A stretch of DNA of 64,000 nucleotides from Bathymodiolus brooksi (GCA_963680875.1 OY804586.1:53168203-53232202), one strand, 5' to 3'. Positions 49,101-59,597 are shown, numbered from the stretch's first letter. Made by a program: numbers and translations. Notes: generated from the sequence alone by a model not told the origin.

Positions 49101-52100
49101 AGTAGTACGTAAACACAGAATGAATTCCTACACTGTTAGATAAAAAATAAACCATAGTGGATACTGCAAAATACTGAATGTCAGCAGAAATCTACAGATT
49201 TAAGGATCATTTTAAGCCCATATTTGATGACTTTGTGGACTTAAATAAAAAAAATGATTTCATTGGATAGTGGCCAGTCAAAAGTGAAAGTAGAATTTTT
49301 GAATGTTAACCACTTAAAGCAGACAATTTGTTTCTCATATTCTACTAAATGTAGGTCAGTGTTGCTCATGATTTTAGTTTTTTGTGTTATCCTATTATGT
49401 GTCTCTACGTTCTGAGTTCCTTGTTGTGATGTCCGTTACAATTTCCGCATAAAAACGATGGGGTTCGTCTTTACCCCCAGGTGTTTGTAGTAGGGCGCAT
49501 GTCTTATTTACATTATTTGTGTTTGTTTGCATATAGTGGTGTCCAATACATATTGTGTTGTGTTTTTGTTTTGTTTTTCTTTGTCTTGTGTACCCTATGT
49601 CAACAGTTTCTCTGAATTGTCCTTTCGGTATTCTTTTACGTCTATTTACAGGGCCACTTTTTCATTGACAAGAAAGTGGGCTTATAATGGGGGAATACTA
49701 TACATGAAATTTAAATGACACAAATATGTATACAATATTAAATCTACCTGGAGACAAAATGTGTGTCATCTTTACAGAAATCTACACTTAATACCCAGGA
49801 TCCATGTCCTGACAGGGCACCAGCCATAATTGCATGTTGTCTGAAAGATAAAAATATTTTTGTTGTCAATATAGCAGTCCTCACCGGTCCTCCGGCCCAA
49901 GACCAGCAAAACTTTGTTCGGACCAGTAAATTTTTTTTATAAATTATTTTTTTTAAAGTTTTTCAAACTATAAATTCAAGAATTTGATTTGGACCAGTAA
50001 ATTCAAATTTTCATTGCGAGGACTGTTTTTATCTACTTGTTATTTTTTAGCCCATGACAATTATCAGATTATCCACCCATTTTCAATGATGGTCTTGCAT
50101 TCACATGAATATATGCATGCATGAACTAATGAATTTACAGTATATTCCATTCATGATTTCTTTTATAAGGATTTCCAATTTGAGCAACAACAAACAAATC
50201 ACAATCAGTATTTTTCAATCAGTACGATATCAGCTTCCTTAAATAAAAAATGCAAAAAATCAGAATTAAAAATATATAATTATCAGCTCTAATGATTAAA
50301 GGGATTATAATAATGAATACTCTAAAATTATTAGAATGGAACACATTTTCAAGCATTAAAATAAAACTAGAGGCTCAGGTGAGCCTGTATCGCTCACCTG
50401 ACATAAATAAGTCCTCTTAAGAATGTCTGCATGTTGAATACATCTAAGTTACTATTCAAATCCCATACTGCCATAGGGTTTTATGTTAAAACTATGTCTG
50501 CTCATGGCAGCCATCTTGGATGGAGGTCGTGGTCACCAGACACAATTTTGAAAGTATACTACCCAAGGACCATCCATGCCATGTTTGCTTTAAATTGGCT
50601 GACTGGTTTCAGAAGAGAAGACTTTTAAACAATTTTCCCATAGGGTCCTATGTTAAAACTATGTCTGCTGACGGCGGCCATTTTGAACCGAGATCGGGAT
50701 CACTGAACACAATTTTGGAAGTTGACCACCTAAGGACCATCGATGACATGTTTGCTATATTGGCTTACTAGTTTCAGAGGAAAAGATTTTAAAACATTTT
50801 TTCCCATAGGGTCCTATGTTAAAACTACAGTATGTCTGCTGAAGGTGGCCATCTTGGATGGAGGTCAGGGTCACTGGACACAATTTTGAAAATTGACCAC
50901 TTAAGGACCATCCATGCCATGTTTGCTTTAAATTGGCTTACTGGTTTCAGAGAAGAAGATTTTTAAATATATTTCCCATAGGGTCCTATGTTAAAACTAT
51001 GTTCGCTGATGGAGGTCGGGGTCACAGGACATAATTTTGAAAGTTGACCACCTAAGGACCATTCATCCCATGTTTGCTTTAAACTGACTTACTGGTTTCA
51101 GAGGAGAAGACTATTAAACATTTTTTCCATAGGGTCCTATGTTAAAATTAAGTCGAGTCATGGCGGCCATCTTGAATTTCCGATCAGCAAACGATTCACA
51201 AGTTTAGTAAAGGACCACCCAATGATCATTCCTGCAAAGCCACAATTCAATTGGCTTAGTGGTTTCTAACAAGAAGATTTTTAAAATTTCGACCAATCAG
51301 AACACATTATAGGCCCTGGCAGCCATGTTGGATTTCCGATCAGCACCAAAAACAAAATCTTGTATATGACCATCCAATGAACATTTCTGCCAAGTTTGGT
51401 TCAAATCTGTTTTGTGGTTTCAGAAAAAAAGATGAAAATGTGAAATTCCCATAGGGTCCAATGTTAAACTAAGTCGAGTCATGGCGGCCATCTTGAATTT
51501 CCGATTGGCAAACGATTCACAAGTTTAGTACAGGACCATCCAATGATCATTCCTGCAAAGTCACAATTCAATTGGCTTAGTGGTTTCTAACAAGAAGATT
51601 TTTAAAATTTTGACCAATCAGAACACATTATGGGCCCTGGCAGCCATGTTGGATTTCCGATCAGCGCCAAAAACAAAAATCTTGTATATGACCATCCAAT
51701 GAACATTTCTGCCAAGTTTGATTCAAATCTGTTTTGTGGTTTCAGAAAAAAAGATGAAAATGTGAAATTCCCATAGGGTCTAATGTTAAACTAAGTCGAG
51801 TCATGGTGGCCATCTTGAATTTCCGATCGGCAAACGATTCACAAGTTTAGTACAGGACCATCCAATGATCATTCCTGCAAAGTCACAATTCAATTGGCTT
51901 AGTGGTTTCTAACAAGAAGATTTTTTAAATTTTGACCAATCAGAACACATTATGGGCCCTGGCAGCCATGTTGGATTTCCGATCAGCGCCAAAAACAAAA
52001 ATCTTGTATATGACCATCCAATGAACATTTCTGCCAAGTTTGATTCAAATCTGTTTTGTGGTTTCAGAAAAAAAGATGAAAATGTGAAATTCCCATAGGG

Positions 52101-55100
52101 TCCAATGTTAAACTAAGTCGAGTCATGGTGGCCATCTTGAATTTCCGATCGGCAAACGATTCACAAGTTTAGTACAGGACCACCCAATGATCATTCCTGC
52201 AAAGTCACAATTCAATTGGCTTAGTGGTTTCTAACAAGAAGATTTTTAAAATTTCGACCAATCAGAACACATTATGGGCCCTGGCAGCCATGTTGGATTT
52301 CCGATCAGCGCCAAAAACAAGAATCTTGTATATGACCATCCAATGAACATTTCTGCCAAGTTTGGTTCAAATCTGTTTTGTGGTTTCAGAAAAAAAGATG
52401 AAAATGTGAAATTCCCATAGGGTCCAATGTTAAACTAAGTCGAGTCATGGCGGCCATCTTGAATTTCCGATCGGCAAACGATTCACAATTTTAGTACAGG
52501 ACCACCCAATGATCATTCCTGCAAAGTCACAATTCAATTGACTTAGTGGTTTCTGACAAGAAGATTAATTTCAGCCAATGAGAACACATTATGGACCCTG
52601 GCAGCCATGTTGGATTTCAAATCAGCACCAAAAACACAAATCTGGTAGAGGACCATCCAGTGAACATTTCTGGCAAGTTTGGCTGATTTCTGTTCAGCGG
52701 TTTCAGAGAAGAAGATTTAAATGTGAAAAGCTAATGGACGGACGGACGCTTACCCATGACAAAAGCTCACATGGCCTATGGCCAGGTGAGCTAAAAAGAT
52801 AAAGGCCACAGCAAAATATATCTTTGCTGTTCTTGATATTTTCCACCTTCTCCTTTTTTCTCTCTTTCAAAAATCTGTATAAATTTCGTTACCAGTTCCA
52901 AATTCGTTTGAAATTTATAATCGCAAATAACTAACGGTTAAAGGCAGGAAAAGAATTTACATGGAAATAATCAATATGTATGTTTGGGAAACTGATAAGA
53001 TGTTAAAACCTAATACTATATATACATTCTAAAAAAAATTCTATCTTTTACAAGCATTATGAGAAGGATATTGACAGTAACATATTTTTTATGAATGTAA
53101 AAAATTGATGTCTGCAAACTCAAATGCAGTCGAAGCAGTTTACTGGTATGGTGGTTTGGCTTGGGTTTATGGTGTTTAATGCCACTTTCAACAATATTGC
53201 AGTTATATTGTGGCAGTCAGTTTTATTGGTGGAGGAAACCGGAGTACCCAGAGAAAACCACCAACTTGTCACAAGTCACAGACATATAATGTTGTATCTT
53301 GTTTTGATGTTTCCTTTGTTTTTATAAAAAAAAAACCCCACATTTGCTCAAAAATACAAGGAAGCACCATTAATACAATCGTAGTCAACGAGGCTTCGCA
53401 CGAACTCCCTCTTAAAATCTTCAAGTCTTCAGTATTAAACACAGACACTACAAACAAATATCGAGGAGAAAAAAAAGAGAAAAAATATTTTCTTGCAGCT
53501 TCCATAATTAGCGTGGAAAAATCTGAAGATCAAGAAATTATTTTCATACGATTTAAATGTAACGTAAAAAAAATAAGATAATGAGCTGAACAGACATTAC
53601 TTACATTTCATAAACTTTAATTGTATTATCATCTGATCCCGTCAGTAATAGCTGTGAATCTGGTGAAAAACATAATGATCTAATGGGCTTCGCATGACCT
53701 AAAAAATAAAAATAGAAAATTATTAATGTAATTATAGTCTTTGTGGATGTCAATATCAGTTTTTACAATCTGATTAAAGTTAGATTTCTTGCTTCCTCCC
53801 CTTTACTGATATGTCGTGGCGTTGGAGATCTGAGGAAATGAAATGGAATAGATAGAAGTCAATATGAGTTTTAATCAACACAAACAACTGTCAATAAAAA
53901 AGTGAAAAAGAAACTGAGTCAATATGATTTTCAATCAAACAATATCAGAATTAATAGAATGTCAACCGCATCAGATCAAACCAAAGACTATAAAATTGGT
54001 ATTTGTTGCTTCTCCGCTAAGCACACAGCATTAATGAGAAAGAGCAAAGACGGGTGATAATGTGTCCAAGTGGGGCAACATGTCTATCCCCAGACTGTGG
54101 TTTCAGTGAGATAGCACTATAAAAATCCAACTAAGTGTGTTGGTATAGTACAAAGCAGATTTCAACATCATCTCATTGAAAATTAACTTGTTCTCGCCAT
54201 GATATGGCTGAAAAATTGCTCATCTGGCATTAAACAATGATCACTCACTCGCCCATAATACCTACCTTCTAATGTATTTATAGGTACACCTTTATTTACA
54301 TCAAAAACATTGACTATACCATCAATAGACCCACAGGCTATGTACTGTCCATTAGGGCTCTGAAAATAGAAAGTGAGAGTAAAATATCTTAAAATAGAAC
54401 AACAGGATATGTACTGTCCATTAATAGGGCTCTGAAAATAGAAAGTGAGAGTAAAATATCTTAAAATAGAACAACAGGATATGTACTGTCCATTTGGGCT
54501 CTGAAAATGGAAAGTGAAAGTAGAATATCTTAAAATAGGACCACATGCTATGTATGTACTGTCCATTAGGCTTCTGAAAATAGAAAATGAAAGTAAAATA
54601 TCTTAAAATAGAACAACAGGCTATGTAGTCCATTAGGGCTCTGAAAATAGATTATCTAAATATATTTTGGAATGTAGACCAGGAAATATAATGTCTATTT
54701 AGGTTCAGAAAATGTTATTACTGATAATCATATGAAGTAGAAATCCAAAATATAATTAATCTTATAAGTAGTGTACTTACATAAGCTACATTAATGCCAA
54801 CATTTTTTGAGGGGAGATATATAAATCACAGGGGTCTGAAATTAAATAGGTAGTGTGTAAGGTTTATTGGGAACATGCGCATGTTGCTGCACAATGTAAT
54901 AATACATGTTAATAAGGGGCATAGCATGATATGATTGCTGAAAGTCAGCAAAGGCTTCTTCCTGTACCAACATTAATACAATCAAGCTTAACGAAAAATC
55001 ATCATCAATGGAAAAAATCTGTTGGAATACTACCTGAAGCCCTGTCAAAATCAATTAAAAAAAATATATAACTAGAGGCCCACCTGAACCTGTATCGCTC

Positions 55101-58100
55101 ACCTGTTTATTCATACCCAGTTTATGTTTAATCAACTCTAGATTTTACGAAAAAATTATCTAATTCATTTTCACATAGGTCTTTACTAAAATCAAATCCA
55201 TTACAATAAAATAAAAATAAAAATCTTAAATTGGTCTCTTATGGTCCTCTCATATCCCTGAAAAGGTAAAAACTACAACAAATCTGTTGGGAAAACTCCA
55301 AACTAGAATTTTTCAAAAGATCATGATGCAAGGCTCTCAGAACCCCTTTTATCCTGCAATGACAGCATTTACCGACCAATATAGCCTGCCTAATATTTTT
55401 TTTGATATTGGTCAGTTATAAATAGAACATTTTTTGATATTGGTCAGTTATAAATAGAACATACAAATGCAAAACGGGGCACATCGGGGGATATTGTTTT
55501 CAAATACATACACAAAATTATTTCAAATACTTTTATCATCGTCCAGTAAACGTTTATTTACGATTTAGAATTGCAGGATAAATACAATACATGTGCACTG
55601 TCGAAGCATATAGGTATATATGTGTATTCGGCGCGAAACGCGGGAAAAGGCTCGGCAAAGCCTCGCCTTTTCCCGCGTTTCTAAGCCTCATACACATATT
55701 ACCCATATGCTTCGACAGTGCACAAGTATTGTATATCTACCTACAAAACCTCTCAGGAAATACCAAGCAAATAATTTAAGCCTATGGCTAAATGTTCCCT
55801 TAATGTACAGTGTACTTACATAAGCTATACTAAGTGTAAATTTTCCTCTTGTGTCCATAGTCATTTCTTTTCTTCCAGAATCTACACCAAATATATTAAT
55901 TTTTCCACTGTGGCTTCCTGTGGCTAGAAATCTAGAGTCCGGTGAAAATGCCAGTGTCCATGCATCCACTAAAAATATACAATTCTATTTCTTAAGTGTC
56001 ATTTAAAATACAAATAGATTCTTTAATTCAAACCAAGTCATGCTGGAAACCTATATGTTGATTCTTGTTTTATTATATCTTTACAAAATTTCTTTTTCTG
56101 TTCCATTTTCTAGCTGTTAAAATTATTGTCCGACCTACAGATTTATTTCCTCATCTGTTGTGATTTCCCCCGTTTTCTCTAACAAGAAAAATGTGCATCT
56201 GCAAAGTAGAATGTCCAGTGAAGCATCTCACAAGTGTGGATGAGATATGTAGTGAAGTCAGAACAATTTCATGAAATAATCAGATAAAAGGTTTACATTA
56301 TATTTTCAAAACATCCTCTTCAGTGTTTAAATATTTTTTTTTATATATATATTTCTGTTTATTTAGGTAAAAAAATGGCACACAATACACATTTAAATTA
56401 TTTCTAAAACATTTCAGATATTGTCATTTTTAAACAGTCGTAATTGACAATGCATAATTTTTCACCGATTATTTGGGGCTGTCATGGTCATGATCGTATG
56501 GTAAATGGATTTACAACTACCTGTGCAATCAGTGCCTATCTCCACTACAGTTGTGAGTTAAAATTCCGCTCACGGTGAGATTTATTTGATACAAAATTAT
56601 ATTATGTGATAAAGTTTGTCACTGACTAACGACAAGTCAGTGGTTTTCTCCGGGTACAAAAAAACTGACTGTCATGATATAACTAAAATTTTATTGATAG
56701 TGGCATTAAACACCATTACCCTAACCCTACACCAATTATTTGAAAATGTACAAAAATGTTTTGGTAATAAGTGATTAACGATGTTTTACAAAACGAGATG
56801 ATGTTTCTCAGTCATCTCTCATTGAAGGGTGAAGCCCCCGAGATGAGAAATGACTAAGTAACGTTCTCAAGTTTTAAAAAAACATCTTTAATTATTTTAT
56901 CGCTATGATAGTATGTTTATCAAGGATTTGGTAATGTGTCGTCATTATAACGTCATATTAGAAAACAGCGATATTACTACATGCGTCCTTGACAACGCTT
57001 AGCGATAACTGGAATCATCTCAGCACTAACGTGATATGAAATATATTGGTTTTAAACTTCAAAGGGAAAATAAACAAAATAGCGATAAAAGAGTCCTATC
57101 AGTCTTGAACAGTATAAATAATTCTGATATGATAATGAAAGCCTGGACAGTCTTAACCAAACAACCAGTGAAATGCCCGGTCTGGTATGTTTAACAATGG
57201 AGATGAGTAACGTGGTTCGAATCCACATCAGCAGTGTTAGGGGGGGGTTACAGTATTTAATGTCACCTTCAACAATATTTCAGCTATATCGTGGCGGACA
57301 GTTTTATTGGTGCAGGAAACCAGAGTACCCTGAGAAAACCACTGAACTGCCACAAGTCACTGACAAACTTTATCACATAAAGTTGTATCGCGTACACCTC
57401 AGCATGAGCAGGATTCACACTCACATCTTTAGTGGTGATAGGCACTGATTGCAAAGGTATTTGTAAATCCAACTACCATACGACCACAACCACAATGGCT
57501 TGTGATCAGATGCTAACAACCCTAGAACCACTTGGTTTCAGCTATATGCAAGTAATATCTTACCAGGACCAGCATCTATACTTTTAATACATTTTCCTGT
57601 GATGATGTCCCACACCCTTACATGACTGTCTAAACTACTAGAGGCTGCCACTGTATATTAGTTAAGGGAAATCTTAGGACAGACATAAATGGATGAAAAT
57701 AATAATGAACTATCTTAAAAAGGTAAAAAGTCTAAAATGTGCTAATTTACAACAAGATACAGTTGTTTATTTAATTTTTAAATAAATTGATTGGCTAAGA
57801 ATGATGATTTCACATATCGGTAGTAATCTTTATAAAATATGTATTCAGTCCTCAAAATGAAAATTTTAATTTACTGGTCCAAATCTAATTCTAGAATTTA
57901 TTTTTATATATATCTAAATAAAAACTGAAAAATTTGCTGGTCCGAAAAAAGTTTTTCTGGTCTTGGGCCGAAGGACTGGTGCTCATTGTGAGGACTATCA
58001 TATTACAACTTATATACAGGAAAACCTGTCTTACTTGACATTCCATTAATCATCATTACAAGAGTTTCTGAAAAAAAATATAAATAGCAAAAACAAAATC

Positions 58101-58371
58101 TTTGGAGTTCCAAATAAAAAATATTTGGCATAGGTAGCTTTGGTGGGTGGGTCAAGTTGCAGTGTACCAAAATTATATTACGGATTGATTGGTGTTTAAT
58201 GCCAACTTTAGCATTATTTCAGCTATATAGTGGCATATACTACAGATAGTCTTGAGTATAGGTCATATATTTTCTATAAGGATACACGTTCCATTTCTGT
58301 TAATGTCTACAGAGACAACACCAAGTTGATGTCCTTCTAAAGCATGTCGTAATTCTAGCTTTCCGTCTGTC
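46100..58371 (-). CDS. WDR61: SKIC8 / WDR61, WD40 subunit of the SKI and PAF1 complexes (last 8 coding exons)
   Basis: Eight exons encode about 257 residues that follow the known WDR61 order. Examples are [92 protein letters not shown] and [23 protein letters not shown]. The family protein is a seven-bladed propeller of about 305 residues. It acts in cytoplasmic mRNA decay (SKI complex, with SKIV2L and TTC37) and in the nuclear PAF1 transcription complex. Exons are 46100-46192, 47541-47619, 49748-49840, 53605-53698, 54266-54359, 55820-55968, 57564-57650 and 58286-58371. All introns are GT-AG and phases join without conflict. The first ~50 residues are missing; their exons must lie above 58371, perhaps outside the window. 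Introns are filled with SINE-like, pearl-like and MITE repeats. Confidence 0.95.
46545..46612. repeat. Dispersed repeat, family D, fragment
   Basis: aagcttggaaagccaaacaattcaacag followed by caagaaaaccaaaag resembles 40828-40945 and 46856-46945. Confidence 0.4.
46621..46847 (-). mobile_element. SINE-like repeat, family A
   Basis: Shows ttatggtgttttaacgccac, caagtcactgacaaacttta, ggtgataggcactgattg and atccaactaccatacg. The central core is deleted. It lies in the last SKIC8 intron. Confidence 0.7.
46856..46945. repeat. Dispersed repeat, family D
   Basis: gattggaaagccaataattt then ccaaaggccctaaacaggatagcc, matching the 40828-40945 unit. Confidence 0.5.
46985..47158 (+). mobile_element. SINE-like repeat, family B
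   Basis: Shares acatgtctacccgtggactg, gcactataaaattccaact and ttgttctcgccatgatatgg with 54065-54255, in the same order. Confidence 0.65.
47541..47619 (-). CDS. WDR61: SKIC8 exon, blade 6/7 ([10 protein letters not shown])
   Basis: Encodes [20 protein letters not shown] and YDHTDQ between a tttacag acceptor and a gtaaat donor. The first base completes the serine codon begun in the previous exon. Confidence 0.95.
47930..48122. repeat. Three tandem copies of a 63-64-bp unit
   Basis: tatgttattttcatttaact begins at 47937, 48001 and 48064; each unit ends cccgcattaaaggg. The length matches the large satellite by chance; the sequences are unrelated. It lies in a SKIC8 intron. Confidence 0.9.
48182..48305. 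repeat. Tandem duplication of a ~60-bp unit
   Basis: aaatggtctattta and tacatcatagagggttaggg both occur twice (about 48182/48239 and 48212/48284). Confidence 0.75.
48286..48560. mobile_element. Fold-back pair of SINE-like family A ends
   Basis: The left half (agagggttagggctatgcat...agaaaaccacta) is in one orientation. The right half (ggttttctct...ttgaaagtggtgtta...taaccccc) carries the same domains inverted. The transcript could fold into a hairpin of about 120 bp. Confidence 0.6.
48646..49017 (-). mobile_element. SINE-like repeat, family A, interrupted
   Basis: The tail end lies at 48646-48692 (acggtgtttaatgccacttt) and the tRNA-like head at about 48875-49017 (gaacgggattcagactcaca, ggtgataggcactgattgca). 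About 180 bp of unrelated DNA replaces the core. Confidence 0.6.
49018..49747. other. SKIC8 intron sequence, nothing recognised
   Basis: No repeat, RNA or conserved coding motif was seen between the SINE-like unit and the exon at 49748. Confidence 0.4.
49748..49840 (-). CDS. WDR61: SKIC8 exon, blade 6 ([13 protein letters not shown])
   Basis: Encodes [20 protein letters not shown] then DDTHFVSS, with a tctttcag acceptor and a gtagat donor. The first base completes an Ile codon. Confidence 0.95.
49875..50025. mobile_element. MITE with CAGTCCTC/GAGGACTG ends
   Basis: Starts cagtcctcaccggtcctccg and ends cattgcgaggactg. A second copy in opposite orientation lies at 57846-57998. No target-site duplication could be identified. 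It sits 34 bp upstream (on the minus strand) of a SKIC8 acceptor. Confidence 0.7.
50367..52796 (+). mobile_element. Pearl/BIV160-like (Helentron-related) element with core tandem repeats
   Basis: The head is actagaggctcaggtgagcc...cgctcacctg. The core starts with about four ~165-175-bp units (cccatagggtccta...ccatcttggatggagg...ctggtttcagaggagaag). These pass into four to five ~322-bp units with agtcgagtca at 51151, 51472, 51794, 52116 and 52438. Each 322-bp unit is itself a dimer of two related ~161-bp halves. The end is an ACGG tract (52736-52748) and agctcacatggcc...caggtgagct. This matches the published layout of bivalve pearl elements and the BIV160 core repeat, now grouped with non-autonomous Helentrons; the match is from memory of the layout. 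It lies in a SKIC8 intron. Confidence 0.8.
52797..53156. other. SKIC8 intron sequence, nothing recognised
   Basis: AT-rich, with no repeat or conserved coding motif seen. Confidence 0.4.
53157..53297 (-). mobile_element. SINE-like repeat, family A, head missing
   Basis: ggcttgggtttatggtgttt through ggagtacccagagaaaacca to tcacaagtcacagac, then the homology stops. Confidence 0.65.
53605..53698 (-). CDS. WDR61: SKIC8 exon, blade 5 ([13 protein letters not shown])
   Basis: Encodes [20 protein letters not shown] then [10 protein letters not shown]. The donor gtaagt is strong and the acceptor is ttttttag. Confidence 0.95.
54065..54255 (+). mobile_element. SINE-like repeat, family B
   Basis: The fullest copy: ggggcaacatgtctatcccc, actgtggtttcagtgagata, gcactataaaaatccaact, ttgttctcgccatgatatgg, ending ggcattaaacaatgatcact. 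It stops about 11 bp before the SKIC8 exon at 54266. Confidence 0.65.
54266..54359 (-). CDS. WDR61: SKIC8 exon, blade 4 ([13 protein letters not shown])
   Basis: Encodes [20 protein letters not shown] then [11 protein letters not shown]. It is preceded on its strand by four imperfect copies of its own acceptor plus first codons (54339-54660). Which acceptor is used is inferred from homology: only this one gives the family-length loop after TLSIAY. Confidence 0.93.
54339..54660 (-). repeat. Tandem duplication of a SKIC8 splice acceptor with its first exon codons
   Basis: Copies begin (tatgta) at 54339, 54408, 54480, 54549 and 54622, with periods 69, 72, 69 and 73. Each holds ttttcag followed by AGCCC..AATGGACAGTACATA or a close variant; the exon 54266-54359 uses the first. 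The first three intervals are multiples of three and the frame stays open across them. Using an upstream acceptor would therefore insert 23-24 residues per copy. Confidence 0.9.
54771..54788 (-). repeat. Copy of the SKIC8 donor site in the same intron
   Basis: gtgtacttacataagcta is identical to 55810-55827, which spans the true exon end and its donor (TAGCTTAT followed by gtaagtac). Confidence 0.7.
55071..55110 (+). mobile_element. Pearl-like head fragment
   Basis: actagaggcccacctgaacc and tgtatcgctcacctg match the head at 50367. Confidence 0.6.
55398..55463. repeat. 32-bp unit in two tandem copies
   Basis: tttttgatattggtcagtta and taaatagaacat occur twice, 32 bp apart. Confidence 0.85.
55584..55732. 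repeat. 149-bp palindrome with ~60-bp arms
   Basis: gtgcactgtcgaagcatat pairs with atatgcttcgacagtgcac, and the inner aaacgcgggaaaaggc pairs with gccttttcccgcgttt. The GC-rich centre stands out from the AT-rich surroundings. It lies about 90 bp from the SKIC8 exon end at 55820. Confidence 0.9.
55820..55968 (-). CDS. WDR61: SKIC8 exon, blade 3 ([17 protein letters not shown])
   Basis: The largest exon seen (149 bp). It encodes [31 protein letters not shown] and [11 protein letters not shown], nearly identical to the vertebrate family motif order. Donor gtaagtac. Confidence 0.96.
56472..56730 (+). mobile_element. SINE-like repeat, family A, opposite orientation
   Basis: Reads in sense: ggggctgtcatggtcatgat, atttacaactacctgtgcaa, gtcagtggttttctccgggt, then ggcattaaacaccattaccc. 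Confidence 0.7.
56778..56886. repeat. Imperfect hairpin (~45-bp arms)
   Basis: gatgttttacaaaacgagat...ctcagtcatctctc pairs with gagatgagaaatgactaag...gttttaaaaaaacatc. MITE-like; no target-site duplication found. Confidence 0.65.
57236..57496 (-). mobile_element. SINE-like repeat, family A, near full length
   Basis: ttcaacaatatttcagctat, ccagagtaccctgagaaaac, gtcactgacaaactttatca, ggtgataggcactgattgca and aatccaactaccatacgacc are in the family order. It lies in a SKIC8 intron, ending about 68 bp from the exon at 57564. Confidence 0.75.
57564..57650 (-). CDS. WDR61: SKIC8 exon, blade 2 ([14 protein letters not shown])
   Basis: Encodes [20 protein letters not shown] then IKSIDAGP, with an atatacag acceptor and a gtaaga donor. 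Confidence 0.95.
57846..57998. mobile_element. MITE with CAGTCCTC ends, second copy, inverted
   Basis: Starts cagtcctcaaaatgaaaatt and ends ggcttgggccgaaggactgg-like to gtgaggact. It is the reverse complement of 49875-50025 throughout. Confidence 0.7.
58286..58371 (-). CDS. WDR61: SKIC8 most upstream exon found ([13 protein letters not shown])
   Basis: Encodes [20 protein letters not shown] then VDINRNGT. The acceptor cctatag and donor gtatcc are weaker than the rest, but the phase matches the next exon. It starts at about residue 50 of the family protein. Confidence 0.9.
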
Positions 58372-58454
58372 CTATAGGTAGATAAAATAAAAAAATAAAT
58401 ATTATTTGTAGCATATAACACAATTTCTTTTGTTGTGAAATGACTGTCTCATCT

Positions 58455-58660
58455 ATTTTTAGCTTGGCGGCTATCTTGGTTAGAAGTTGGGATCACCGGA
58501 CACAATTTTTAAGGGGGGCCACCCAAAGACCACTCCACCAAAGTTTGGTTGCAATTGGCCCAATGGTTTCTGAGAAGAAGATTAAAATGTGAAATGTTGA
58601 CGGACAGACGAAAAGTGATGATAATAGCTCACATGGCCTAAAGGCCAGGTGAGCTAAAAA
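58455..58660 (+). mobile_element. Pearl-like 3' fragment
   Basis: Has one core unit (gctatcttggttagaagttg...caatggtttctgagaagaag), an ACGG-like tract (gacggacagacg) and the agctcacatggcc...caggtgagct end. Confidence 0.7.
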
Positions 58661-58676
58661 CGGAATATATGTTAAA

Positions 58677-59380
58677 CTACTCCTTGCCATGTACCTGCAG
58701 TTAAAATTTGAGCTCATTTTGACTTATACTAAAGCAGCAATGGACAATTGAAGAAATTTCTATTTTTAGCAACAGCAGCCATCTTGAATGGAGGGCAGGG
58801 CTGTCGGACACAATATTGAAAGGGACCCACCCAGGGGCCATCCCAGCCAGGTTTGGTTTAATTTGGTTCAGCGGTTTCAGAGAAAAAGATTTAAATGTGA
58901 TCTTTTATCAAAATATGCCTAATTTGCATAATCGGTATAAATCGACTGAAAGAAAAATTTCACAGAAAAATTCCGAGCATATGTTAAACTACTCCTTGCC
59001 ATGTAGATGCAGTTAAAATTTGAGCTCATTTTGACTTATACTAAAGCAGCAATGAACAATTGAAGAAATTTCTATTTTTAGTAACAGCAGCCATCTTGAA
59101 TGGAGGGCGGGGCTGTCGGACACAATTTTGAAAGGGACCCACCCAGGGAACATCCCTGCCAGGTTTGGTTTAATTTGGTTCAGCGGTTTCAGAGGGGAAG
59201 ATTTAAATGTGATCTTTTATCAAAATATGGCTAATTTGCATAATCAGTATAAATCGGCTGAAAGAAAAATTTCACAGAAAAACCCGGATTAAATGTTAAA
59301 CTACTCCTTGCCATGTAGCTGCAGTTAAATTTGAGCTCATTTTGACTTATACTAAAGCAGCAATGGACAATTTATTTCAT
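58677..59380. repeat. 312-bp tandem repeat, ~2.3 copies, with pearl-like core
   Basis: ctactccttgccatgta begins at 58677, 58989 and 59301, exactly 312 bp apart. Each copy contains cagcagccatcttgaatgga and ggttcagcggtttcagag, which are pearl-core words, plus gcataatcggtataaatcg. Confidence 0.9.
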
Positions 59381-59395
59381 CCCCCTTTTTTTCTA

Positions 59396-59597
59396 TTTTT
59401 AGCTTGGTGGCCATCTTGGTTGGAAGTCGGACACAATTTTGGAAGGGGGCCATCCAAGGACCATTCCACCAAAGTTTGGTTGCAATTGGCCCAGTGGTTT
59501 CTGAGGAGAAGATTAAAATGTGAAATGTTGACGGACGAACGACGGACAAAAAGTGATGACAATAGCTCACATGGCCTAAAGGCCAGGCGACCTTTTC
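59396..59597 (+). mobile_element. Pearl-like 3' fragment
   Basis: gcttggtggccatcttggtt through ttgacggacgaacgacggac to agctcacatggcctaaaggc. It is a close relative of 58455-58660; the final gtgagct is altered to gcgacct. Confidence 0.7.

Noticed and set aside
53210..53581. 123-codon plus ORF as a gene
   Set aside because: It starts inside a SINE-like unit and continues in low-complexity AT-rich intron sequence on the strand opposite SKIC8.
54183..54566. 127-codon minus ORF as a separate gene
   Set aside because: It is the SKIC8 exon 54266-54359 plus its duplicated acceptor copies read through as one frame.
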